Source of the DNA: Propionibacteriaceae bacterium
GTDB lineage: Bacteria > Actinomycetota > Actinomycetes > Propionibacteriales > Propionibacteriaceae
Direction: 5' to 3'
Assembly (NCBI GenBank): GCA_003158895.1
Contig: PMLO01000205.1
Location: 1-29,372 of the forward strand
DNA: 29,372 bases
Below the pieces are notes generated by a model. It made no database searches and had not been told where the DNA came from. It saw only the letters and a list, made by a program, of their open reading frames with translations. The translations under genes were made by a program, and so were the position numbers. Within the stretch, counting starts at the first letter, position 1; every line of letters begins with the position of its first letter. Below, piece by piece: positions 8,286 through 15,033 of the stretch.

Positions 8286-9410
8286 TCATGCCAAGAAGCT
8301 CGGGTTGGCGACAATCTCGTCGATCGAGTTGTAGCCGGGCGGGTACACGTCGTAGTCGTGGACGGTTTCGCTGCCCCGAAGGATGCGCAGGCCGCCAGCG
8401 GCGAGGGCTTCCATCTCGTGCTCGCCCGGAAGCACGGTCACGGGGGCGATCCACTCGACGAGCTCGCGAACCCATCCGGTGAACCGTTCGCTGTGTGCGA
8501 TGCCTCCGGTCAGGAGGATCTGGTCGACCTTTCCGGCCCGCACGGTGGCCAGCTGGCCAATTCCTTTGGCAACGCCGTAAGCCATCGCGCGATAGACCAT
8601 TTCGGCGTGTTCGTCGCCGGCCTCGATCCGGCCCTCGACCTCGCGCAGGTCCTGGGTGCCCAGGTGCGCGGCAATGCCAGCCTTGCCGGCCAGGAACATC
8701 CGCATCTGCTGATGCGACATCTCGGAGGTGTAGATGAAGTCAGTGAGGTAGCGGGTGGGGATGGCCCCGGCCCGCTGGGGCGACATCGGCCCGCCGTCGT
8801 CAAAGATCCAGTCGACAACGCGTCCGTGGTCGTGGAAAGCCATGGAGATACCGCCGCCGAGATGGGCGATGACCAGGTTCAGGTCGGCGTAGTCGCGGCC
8901 GATGGACGCCGCGAAGTTGTGGCCGGCGGCCTTCGGATTCAGCAGGTGGTAGACCGGCATGTTCACGATCTCGGGAACCCCGGTGATCTTTGCGATCTCG
9001 TCCACGGAGTCCACACAGGTCGGGTCGTAGATGATCACGGGGATGCCTGTCCCGGCCACCAGGTCGCGGCCGATAAGGCACGACAGGGCGGAGGCGTGCT
9101 GTGCGGCCGGGGCGTAGCGAAGCGTGGCAACCATCAGTTCGTTGACGGCGTAGGCGCCGTCGTGCGGCACGTGGTGGATAGTGCCAGCCCTGGCCACCAC
9201 GATGTCCGCGGTGGTGGCGTCCAGGCCGTTCGCGCCGAGGAACTCTCGCACCTGGCCGGTCCGGTAGTCGGTCTGATCGAGCACCTTCGGCATGGTCGCG
9301 AGCTCTGTCAGCGGGACGTCGAGCGACGCCCGGGCGAGTTCGCGGTCATCATCGAAGAACGCCACCTTGGTGGAGGTGGAACCGCAGTTGATGGTGAGGA
9401 TCCTGCTCAT
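8286..9410 (-). CDS. buk: Butyrate kinase-like short-chain acyl kinase
   Basis: A 374-residue acetokinase/butyrate kinase-fold enzyme (ASKHA superfamily), slightly longer than typical butyrate kinases. It carries the N-terminal phosphate loop INCGSTSTKVA, the HLGGGIS block that marks the adenosine/phosphate site, and DDGGPMSPQRAGAIPTR, typical of Buk. It makes ATP and a free carboxylic acid from acyl phosphate. It is the first gene of the minus-strand operon and is divergent from the LysR gene, with 86 bases between the starts. An AGGAG site stands about 11 bases before the ATG. The pocket-region sequence ARAGTIHHVPHDGAY differs from the RGGLL-type sequence of clostridial enzymes, so a different acyl phosphate is possible. 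Confidence 0.92.
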   Translation of the reverse strand: MSRILTINCGSTSTKVAFFDDDRELARASLDVPLTELATMPKVLDQTDYRTGQVREFLGANGLDATTADIVVARAGTIHHVPHDGAYAVNELMVATLRYAPAAQHASALSCLIGRDLVAGTGIPVIIYDPTCVDSVDEIAKITGVPEIVNMPVYHLLNPKAAGHNFAASIGRDYADLNLVIAHLGGGISMAFHDHGRVVDWIFDDGGPMSPQRAGAIPTRYLTDFIYTSEMSHQQMRMFLAGKAGIAAHLGTQDLREVEGRIEAGDEHAEMVYRAMAYGVAKGIGQLATVRAGKVDQILLTGGIAHSERFTGWVRELVEWIAPVTVLPGEHEMEALAAGGLRILRGSETVHDYDVYPPGYNSIDEIVANPSFLA

Positions 9411-9450
9411 GACGCAACGGCTCCTGCGTGGTCGAGGTCGGTTTGGCTTA

Positions 9451-9475
9451 GGCTCAGAGCCTTGTCGAAACGACA
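9451..9475. promoter_or_regulatory. Probable LysR operator between divergent genes
   Basis: Two dyads lie between buk and the LysR gene. TGTCG-AAA-CGACA at 9463-9475 is a perfect inverted repeat and has exactly the T-N11-A form of LysR-type regulator boxes. GGCTC-A-GAGCC at 9451-9461 is a second perfect inverted repeat 1-2 bases away. The arrangement (divergent regulator, recognition dyad in an 86-bp gap) is standard for LysR control of the adjacent catabolic operon. Binding itself is inferred. Confidence 0.6.
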
Positions 9476-9496
9476 GGACGGATCGAGGGGGCTCCG

Positions 9497-10375
9497 ATGG
9501 ATCTCATGTCGCTGAAGTACTTCCAGTTCGTCGCGATGTACAGGAACTTCAGCAAGGCCGCAGAGCACTTCTACATCGGCCAGTCCGCGCTGAGCCGCCA
9601 GATCGCGAACCTCGAGAAGGAACTCGGCGTCCAGTTGTTCGTGCGCGACACCCGGAACGTCAACCTGACCGCAGCCGGGACCGTGCTGTACGAGCATTGC
9701 GACCTGCTGCTGCGTCACCATGAGCTGGTGTTCCGGCTGCTCGACGCGGCAAAGGCAGGCCACTCCGGGCACCTCGCCATCGCGACTGTGACCAACTTCG
9801 GCGTCGCCTTCGCCCAGATGGTTGACCGCTTCATCCACGCCTACCCCGACGTCAAGGTCACGATCGATGACATTCCGTTCAACGAACTGTCGGACAGCAT
9901 CGTGCATGGCGTCTACGACTTGGCGTTCACCCTGGACTTCGAGGTGCCCCACAACGACCAGCTGGCTCAAGTGGCGATCGGCCGCGATCGCTTCGTCGCG
10001 GTGATGACCAAGGACTATCCGTACAGCGGCCCCGATCCGATGTCCCCTCAGGACCTGCTCGGGCAACGGCTGATCATGCCCAATCACGTCGACCCTCCGA
10101 TCCTGCGGCAACTGCGCGTGGCAACGCGGAACCACCCGGTCGCCGAGGGCGGCATCGAGTTCGTCGCAAACACCGACACGGCGATGCTCCGAGTCGACCT
10201 CGGAATGGGCATGACTTTGATTCCCGAGCGCATCATGAGCACCTCCTTCGATAGTTCGCGGGTTCGGTTTTGTGAACTCGCAGGTCTTGAGACGGAGTTC
10301 GAGATGGTGGCGATCTATCGGAAGGACAACCAGCAGCAGACTCTGCTGAACTTCCTCAAATCGATCCGCAGCTGA
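9497..10375 (+). CDS. LysR-family transcriptional regulator
   Basis: A 292-residue regulator of normal LysR length. Residues 4-63 are a winged helix-turn-helix (LKYFQFVAMYRNFSKAAEHF, then SALSRQIANLEKELG), followed by a linker and a type 2 periplasmic-binding-like effector domain from about residue 90. The ATG at 9497 has a GAGGGGG site upstream. It is divergent from the acyl kinase/BKACE operon and convergent with the crotonase gene, so it probably controls both in response to a pathway intermediate. The effector is unknown. Confidence 0.92.
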   Translation: MDLMSLKYFQFVAMYRNFSKAAEHFYIGQSALSRQIANLEKELGVQLFVRDTRNVNLTAAGTVLYEHCDLLLRHHELVFRLLDAAKAGHSGHLAIATVTNFGVAFAQMVDRFIHAYPDVKVTIDDIPFNELSDSIVHGVYDLAFTLDFEVPHNDQLAQVAIGRDRFVAVMTKDYPYSGPDPMSPQDLLGQRLIMPNHVDPPILRQLRVATRNHPVAEGGIEFVANTDTAMLRVDLGMGMTLIPERIMSTSFDSSRVRFCELAGLETEFEMVAIYRKDNQQQTLLNFLKSIRS

Positions 10376-10387
10376 ACACCGGCCGAG

Positions 10388-10414
10388 CGGGGTCGGTCAG
10401 CATGGCCGACCCCG
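10388..10414. terminator. Bidirectional terminator between lysR and the crotonase gene
   Basis: A perfect 9-bp stem, CGGGGTCGG at 10388-10396 and CCGACCCCG at 10406-10414, with a 9-base loop, lies in the 51-bp gap between two convergent stops. There is no long T-run on either side, as is common in high-GC genomes. Its position makes it the likely end of both transcripts. Confidence 0.75.
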
Positions 10415-10426
10415 TCTCGTCCATCG

Positions 10427-11338
10427 TCAGTTGGCCTCGTGCGCCCGCTTGGCCACGGCCGCGCGATCCACGTTCTCCGGCAGGTCGATGGCGCCCTTGT
10501 AGTTGGGCTTGATCCCGATGTAGTCGTTCATCGACTGCATGTTGGAGTGTTCGTGGGAGTCGCAGTACATGCCGAAGCACTCGGTGCCGAACGTCATGTC
10601 GAGGTCGTCGACGATCCGCTGCTTCCAGCCGCGACGCATCACCTGGGTGGCGAGGCGACGGGTGAACCGGTTCTGTGCCATCAACAGGTCGGCGATCTCG
10701 TACGCGCGATCCATCAGGCGCTCACGCGGCACGATCTCGGAGACCAGGCCGAACTGCAGAGCCTGGGCTGCGGTCATCTTGTCGCCGGTCATCAGGTACC
10801 AGACCGCCTGCCGGTAGGGCATCAGCTGGAGGAAGCAGCTGTGGATGCCGTCCCCGGGGACGTTCCCGACGAGCATGTGCGGGTCGAGGATGGTGATGTC
10901 GTCGGCAGCGATCGCTAGGTCGCAGCACAGCGCCAGCTCGGTGTGGCCACCGGAGCCGCTGAGCACGCCCAGGGTGGGCACCTCGACATCCTGGATCTGG
11001 GCGATCAGCATGCGCCGACCATCGATGAACATGTGGTCGTAGCGGGTGTTGACAGGGTCAACGCCCTCGGGGATCCAGCTCTCCTTCTCGAAATCGGTGA
11101 CCCAGACGTCCTCGGTGCCAGTGAAGATGACCATCTCGGTGGAGCGGTCGGTGCCGAGCATCCGCCACATCTTGCCGATCGCATCATGCAGCTCCATCGA
11201 CCAGATCAGGGGGCCGCCGTTCACGTGCATGCGCACTGTGACGACGCCGTCCTCACGCTGATCCATGACGAAGTGGTCCTTGAACATCTCCTTGATCTGG
11301 GCGAAGTTCGGCCAATTCACGAAGTTGGTGTTCGGCAT
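10427..11338 (-). CDS. Crotonase-fold hydrolase of the 6-oxocamphor hydrolase (beta-diketone hydrolase) type
   Basis: A 303-residue enoyl-CoA hydratase/isomerase-superfamily protein. The ordinary catalytic glutamates are not obvious; instead it resembles 6-oxocamphor hydrolase, which cleaves C-C bonds of cyclic beta-diketones by a retro-Claisen reaction without CoA. Recalling the catalytic residues of that enzyme (His45, His122, His145, Asp154, Glu244), I can place counterparts at H51 (MELHDAIG), H132 (SGSGGH), H154 (LDPHML), D163 (NVPGDG) and E253 (FGTECF); the last three keep the same spacing. The ATG at 11338 follows an AGAGG site, so the longer upstream frame is not used. It stands alone as a transcript opposite lysR. 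It may supply the keto acid used by BKACE; that link is inference. A generic enoyl-CoA hydratase remains the alternative. Confidence 0.8.
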   Translation of the reverse strand: MPNTNFVNWPNFAQIKEMFKDHFVMDQREDGVVTVRMHVNGGPLIWSMELHDAIGKMWRMLGTDRSTEMVIFTGTEDVWVTDFEKESWIPEGVDPVNTRYDHMFIDGRRMLIAQIQDVEVPTLGVLSGSGGHTELALCCDLAIAADDITILDPHMLVGNVPGDGIHSCFLQLMPYRQAVWYLMTGDKMTAAQALQFGLVSEIVPRERLMDRAYEIADLLMAQNRFTRRLATQVMRRGWKQRIVDDLDMTFGTECFGMYCDSHEHSNMQSMNDYIGIKPNYKGAIDLPENVDRAAVAKRAHEAN

Positions 11339-11640
11339 ACCCGGGTTCCTCTCTAAGTCGGGGCAGATGCCGCGGAGCGGCATCGCTACGTGCTGCCGGC
11401 TGTTCACCGCACGAGCCTGTCGACGCCCGGACATCCGGGCGGCGCAACGTCCTTCGTGAGAACATGGTGAGCGGTCTGCTGACGTCCTTGAGGCTAGGAA
11501 GGGCCCAACGCATGGGGAAATGCGGATCGCGCATGAATCCCCCTCTGGCCTTCCCGCCCATCCCGTGAGGCTGAGGGACTCATCCGGATAGCGGCTGAGT
11601 TGACCCCTCCCCCAGTGCTTGTGGTTGCCGCCAGCAGTCT
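11339..11640. promoter_or_regulatory. Leader of the crotonase gene with an 8-3-8 inverted repeat
   Basis: No gene is seen in this stretch. It contains a perfect inverted repeat, GATGCCGC at 11366-11373 and GCGGCATC at 11377-11384, only 28 bases upstream of the crotonase ATG. That position fits an operator or a leader hairpin. Beyond about 11500 the sequence has no evident function and ends at the breakpoint of a truncated transporter gene. Confidence 0.4.
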
Positions 11641-11644
11641 TCTG

Positions 11645-12054
11645 CTTCCCCCAGGTGGCCGCTCGCCATCGCCTGCATCATCTCGGCGGTCTTCACCATG
11701 GGCATGCACGTCATCACCAAGGACAGCGTCATCCTTCTCATCCTGCTCCCCTGCGCCATGCTTCTCTTCAGCTCGATCGTCAACCCGACGATCTACGGCT
11801 ACATCGCCAACCACTTCCCCAGCGGGGTCTCCGGCCACCTCGGCGGAACGGCCACCAGCCTTGCCAGCTTGGGTTCCTTCGTAGGGTTGGCCGTCGGTTC
11901 CACCGCACTTGCCATCACCGGTGGATACACGGCGTCGATGAACGTCCTCGCGGTCGTGATTGTCATCGCCGGATGCGCCTCGAACTGCATCAAGGAGCCC
12001 GGCCTGAAGCAGGCGGACGTGACCGCGAAGGTATTGGAGTCCACCACGCCGTAG
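11645..12054 (+). pseudogene. C-terminal fragment of an MFS transporter
   Basis: The frame ending at 12054 encodes about 135 residues that look like the last four membrane helices of a major facilitator transporter: hydrophobic segments near LAIACIISAVF, ILLILLPCAMLLFSSIV, ASLGSFVGLAVGSTALAI and MNVLAVVIVIAGCA, with a charged C-terminal tail. A full protein would be about 400-450 residues. The frame is open back to a stop at 11596 but homology-like hydrophobic sequence starts only around 11650, and the first ATG (11698) falls inside a helix. I read it as a 5'-deleted gene that keeps its natural end. It may once have imported the substrate of the neighbouring pathway. Confidence 0.7.
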
Positions 12055-12082
12055 TCGCTTCCGGCCCGAACCAAGAAGCACA

Positions 12083-12119
12083 CCGAGCGTCCCCGCGGAT
12101 ACGTCCGGTGGACGCTCGG
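12083..12119 (+). terminator. Hairpin after the truncated MFS gene
   Basis: A perfect 10-bp stem, CCGAGCGTCC at 12083-12092 and GGACGCTCGG at 12110-12119, starts 29 bases after the stop of the MFS fragment. It looks like the original terminator of that transporter gene. The loop is 17 bases and no T-run follows. Confidence 0.6.
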
Positions 12120-12256
12120 CGTTGCACGGCCGGTGAGCCGAACCTATGCGCGAACGGACATGGCTCATCCGCGGTCGATCAGAAAGAGTTCGATCGCAGC
12201 GCTGCCGTTCCATCGGGGCGTCTGGACCGTCACACCGTTCTCGAAAGGTCTTACAG

Positions 12257-13333
12257 ATGGCCGGATTCAAGCAGCCCTGGCTGGGCATCGCAGCCACAGT
12301 GCTGATCATCGGGCTCGCGTTCCTGGCGATCTTGCCATGGGACTACTCCACGTTCGGCGGGGCGTTCTCTGACGTCATGATGTGCATGATTCCCATCTCG
12401 GCCGTCATAGGGATGCTCTGGCAAGGTGCCGAGCCCAAGGCCATCGCCGGACTTCCCCAACCACTGCGCGGGGTGGCTTTCACGGCGATCGGCGCGGCAG
12501 TCGGCACCGTGGTCTTCTTCATCCTTTCGGCGACACTCGGAGGCGGGAAGGGCGCAACTCCGTTCCTCGGGTTCGGGATCATCCTGTCGGTCGTGGTCAC
12601 GTTCATGCTTGCGCTCATGTGGGGCTGCTGGCCCTTCACTCTGATCAAGAACAGGCTGCTGGCCGGGCTCTTCTTCCTCGTCGCCGCCTACGCCATCACG
12701 GGGCTGCTTATGCGCGCGCTCAATTTCGCCTTTCTTGCCGGGGCGCCCTTCTATGAGGGGATGGACCCCGCCGGCCCGATCCCGGCGTGGGACGGACTGG
12801 TCGGTGCGATCACGTGTCTAGCGGCGATGTTCGTTGTGCTGCACTTCGACCTCCCCGTGAAGCGCTTCCCGCGCCTGATGAAGCAACCGATCCTGGGCGC
12901 GCTCTGGACGGTCGTGGCCAACGTGATCGGCTGGAGCTCGTACTTCTTGGGTACCAGGGTCTTCGCTCTGACCCCCGACAAGTTCCTGGCGACCGTCCCA
13001 GTGCCCTTCATCTTCGGCTCCGTGGTGTTGCTGACGCCCTTGGCCGGCTCTGCGACCACTGGTCTGAAGGGCCCTGCCAAGGGCATCGCCGGCTCGGTCC
13101 TCGCGATGATCGTCGGCTCGGTCCTCGCCCGCGTGTACGTCCTGCTCATGCCCATGCTCACGTTGGACGTTCCCGCCACTCGGCTGGACCACAACCTGTG
13201 GCTCGCGACCGCACTCCTCGGCGTCACGTTCCCGTTCCTGGCCTGGCACCATGACTACTTCCAGCTCTGGCCGCTGGCCGCGAAGTCACCCGTAGAGCTG
13301 CAGCAGCTGGTTGAAGACCCCGCGAGTCTGTGA
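12257..13333 (+). CDS. Multi-pass membrane protein of unknown function (about 10 helices)
   Basis: A 358-residue integral membrane protein that I do not recognise. Hydrophobic stretches fall near residues 10-27, 40-55, 72-92, 103-125, 135-153, 185-203, 215-237, 250-267, 280-305 and 318-340, giving about ten membrane spans with short loops. Notable local sequences are a WDYSTFGGAFSD loop after the first helix and an AWHHDYFQLW aromatic/histidine cluster near the C-terminus. The ATG at 12257 follows GAAAGG by about seven bases; an in-frame extension to 12146 is not hydrophobic and crosses noncoding-looking sequence. It could be a permease for an organic acid, given the catabolic locus nearby, but no family motif supports a specific function. 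Confidence 0.75.
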   Translation: MAGFKQPWLGIAATVLIIGLAFLAILPWDYSTFGGAFSDVMMCMIPISAVIGMLWQGAEPKAIAGLPQPLRGVAFTAIGAAVGTVVFFILSATLGGGKGATPFLGFGIILSVVVTFMLALMWGCWPFTLIKNRLLAGLFFLVAAYAITGLLMRALNFAFLAGAPFYEGMDPAGPIPAWDGLVGAITCLAAMFVVLHFDLPVKRFPRLMKQPILGALWTVVANVIGWSSYFLGTRVFALTPDKFLATVPVPFIFGSVVLLTPLAGSATTGLKGPAKGIAGSVLAMIVGSVLARVYVLLMPMLTLDVPATRLDHNLWLATALLGVTFPFLAWHHDYFQLWPLAAKSPVELQQLVEDPASL

Positions 13334-13418
13334 CCTTCTCGGACCCCGCGCTGTCGTCACGAATCGGGGGATTGCGGCTTTCGCGTGGTGACCGCCGACA
13401 GGAGGTTCTCACAGGACA

Positions 13419-13600
13419 TTGCAGCACGCTTTGTCCGAGTGCGAGGTGGTGCGCGAGGGCGGCACCGCCGTCCTCGCGCGCGTGCACGATGCCAGGACGA
13501 CGAAGGACGTGGACCTCTTCCACCAGGCGAACAGTCGCGACGCCGCCCTCGAAGCCCTCCGCGAAGCACTCACCGAGGTGCGCATCGACGACCAGTCGAG
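13419..13600 (+). pseudogene. N-terminal fragment of an AbiEii-like nucleotidyltransferase
   Basis: About 60 residues from a TTG at 13419 contain EGGTAVLARVHDARTTKDVDLF, the GG...TTKDxDL pattern of the AbiEii/AbiGii nucleotidyltransferase family (toxin of type IV abortive-infection systems). A full protein has 200-300 residues. The match stops around 13600, exactly where an integrase gene on the other strand begins to be readable, so the gene was cut by a rearrangement. No AbiEi-like antitoxin gene is seen upstream. Presumably non-functional. Confidence 0.6.
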
Positions 13601-13948
13601 GTAGTGCTCACGCGTGCGGTCCTTGAGCGGGCGGCCACGCACCAGGCGCCTGTCGATCCAGTCCCGGGCGAACTCGTCGAACGTCAGTGCAGCAGCCTCG
13701 ACCTGCCGTCGACGCTCGGCCGGCGGAGTCCATTCGCCTCGCTCAATCAGGCCCAGCTCGTTGGCGAACCAGCCCTGGGCCCGAACCTGGTTACTGAAGG
13801 TCACACCAGCGGTATGGCGGCGCCGATCCGGTCCCACATAAGATGCTTTCCATCTCCCGCAGGTCGGCGACACCGTCCCGAAACTCCGGTAAGACGCTCC
13901 CGCTTTGGGGCCACGGCGCCCACTGGCCGGCTCCTGGAGACCTCCCAC
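13595..13948 (-). pseudogene. N-terminal fragment of a tyrosine site-specific integrase
   Basis: On the minus strand, from about a GTG at 13948, the frame reads SFGTVSPTCGRWKASYVGPD, then TFSNQVRAQGWFANELGLIE and ALTFDEFARDWIDRRL followed by LKDRTREHYLD. This is the AP2-like arm-binding domain plus the start of the core-binding domain of an actinobacterial phage/island integrase. The frame continues past about 13595 but the sequence there is the reverse complement of the AbiEii fragment, so the catalytic R...HxxR...Y part is missing. It is a dead remnant of an integrative element. Confidence 0.75.
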
Positions 13949-13956
13949 CACAACAC

Positions 13957-13993
13957 TCGAGCGGGGTAACTTTGGGGTAACTTCACCGCTCGA
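13957..13993. repeat. Tandem 10-mer enclosed by an inverted repeat, upstream of the integrase remnant
   Basis: GGGGTAACTT occurs twice, at 13963-13972 and 13974-13983, with one base between (11-bp period, about one helical turn). The pair is enclosed by TCGAGCGG (13957-13964) and CCGCTCGA (13986-13993), a perfect 8-bp inverted repeat. It lies just upstream of the integrase remnant, where integrase arm-type sites or an excision/repressor operator are commonly found. Confidence 0.55.
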
Positions 13994-14171
13994 ATCGTCA
14001 CCTTCTGCTCGGTAGGTCACAACGCGGTGCCTTGGTCGTCCCGCCCGGCGACCTAAAACCCCCTTCCCCCAGTGGGAACGAGAGCTCTTGCTCGGGGCCC
14101 AACTGGATTTAGCCAGGGAAGGCCACCCTTCGTCACCGCGCGGCGGCGCCCCGGCCCCGCGCGCCTCCGAG

Positions 14172-14378
14172 CGGGGCTTCATCACGCGTCGCCGCGATCC
14201 TGCAGACCGCCGCCGACACATCGTGGAGCTCTCGACCAACGACGAGGACGACCTCCTACGCGCCTTGTCTGCAGACGAGCGTGCCACCCTGCACGGGCTC
14301 CTCGTACGCGCTGCCGGTGCTCAACTCCCCACCAATGCCTGCGCCACGGTCGACGAACCTCCGCCCTGCTCCGGCTGA
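14172..14378 (+). pseudogene. C-terminal fragment of a MarR-family regulator
   Basis: The frame ending at 14378 encodes GFITRRRDPADRRRHIVELS followed by a helical stretch ending LHGLLVRAAG. This matches the wing and the C-terminal dimerisation helix of MarR regulators. The N-terminal helix and most of the DNA-binding domain, about 90 residues, are absent; sequence before 14172 does not resemble the family. Likely a deletion remnant. Confidence 0.6.
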
Positions 14379-14564
14379 CCAATCCCCCGCTCGATCTGCA
14401 CCACACTCAAAGCCACGATCGGGGTGAGCCCTTGCTCCGGTTGAGGATCCCCTGACAAGAACGGGGGCCCGACCTCACGCACCCGACCGATCACGCCACA
14501 AGCGCTGAAGAAGTCGTGCCACCTACCGCTGAAGGTCACATGCAAGGCTGCGGCGAAGCCGTCG

Positions 14565-14759
14565 TCAGCTAGACCCGCCAGCAACAGGCAGCGTCACAGG
14601 TACCGGGACCGGGCCCGGAACCGGCGACCATGTGGTGTCTGGCTTGGAGACGGAATGCCCGGGGACCCCGGCGCTTGGCGCGACGCCGGTGCGCGTTGTG
14701 CATCCGAACAGCAGAGATAGGCATGCGACTGCAGCCACCAGACGCATCGGAACCCTTCT
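14565..14759 (-). CDS. Small putative lipoprotein, possibly frameshifted
   Basis: A minus-strand frame begins MRLVAAVACLSLLFGCTTRT, a short lipoprotein signal with a cysteine after LFG, followed by a Pro/Val-rich stretch and a stop at 14565. An AGAAGGG site lies about six bases before an ATG near 14747. The neighbouring frame (14584 down to 14321) continues with LADDGFAAALHVTFSGRWHD without a stop, so one indel near 14575 could have split a roughly 140-residue lipoprotein. I recognise no family, and the coding case rests only on the signal peptide and ribosome-binding site. Confidence 0.35.
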   Translation of the reverse strand, partial: RRVPMRLVAAVACLSLLFGCTTRTGVAPSAGVPGHSVSKPDTTWSPVPGPVPVPVTLPVAGGSS

Positions 14760-14974
14760 CGGGCGGCGTCCCCCCGGACAGCCACGAGGCGATCAGTGTC
14801 GCGTCGAACGTTCAGAACCCAAGCTCCAGGTGGCAGGGTCCTCATCTGATCAGGCGATGGTCAGCCATGCAGCCGCCTCCTCGCCGAGCGCCGCGTCGAT
14901 CTGGCTCATCACAAGCGACGGTGTAGTTGGGGTCTGAATCCGCCGGTCTCCAGGATACCGAGTGCCCAATCAAT

Positions 14975-15003
14975 TTGTACTGACCGGCCAGTACGATTAC
15001 TCT
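14975..15003 (+). promoter_or_regulatory. Promoter with an internal TetR-type operator
   Basis: GTACTG at 14977-14982 and CAGTAC at 14989-14994 are a perfect inverted repeat with the near-symmetrical centre ACCGGC, typical of TetR-family operators. It sits inside a plausible promoter: TTGTAC at 14975, a 17-base spacer, then TACTCT at 14998. A repressor bound here would block RNA polymerase. The third gene of the downstream operon encodes a TetR protein, so autoregulation is the simple reading. Confidence 0.65.
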
Positions 15004-15033
15004 GGAGGGAGTGGCAAGAGAGGAATCACCAAC

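Noticed and set aside
52..9410. A complete lysine-fermentation operon
   Set aside because: BKACE, CoA-transferase and thiolase fit, but lysine 2,3-aminomutase, beta-lysine 5,6-aminomutase, diaminohexanoate dehydrogenase and ammonia-lyase are not in the window.
7577..9515. Long plus-strand frames (301 and 446 codons) opposite BKACE and butyrate kinase
   Set aside because: Their products are rich in random-looking R/H/G/D with no recognisable domain; both lie on the antisense of clearly conserved enzymes.
12146..12256. N-terminal extension of the ten-helix membrane protein
   Set aside because: The extra 37 residues are arginine-rich and unlike a signal or helix, and a proper ribosome-binding site stands before the ATG at 12257.
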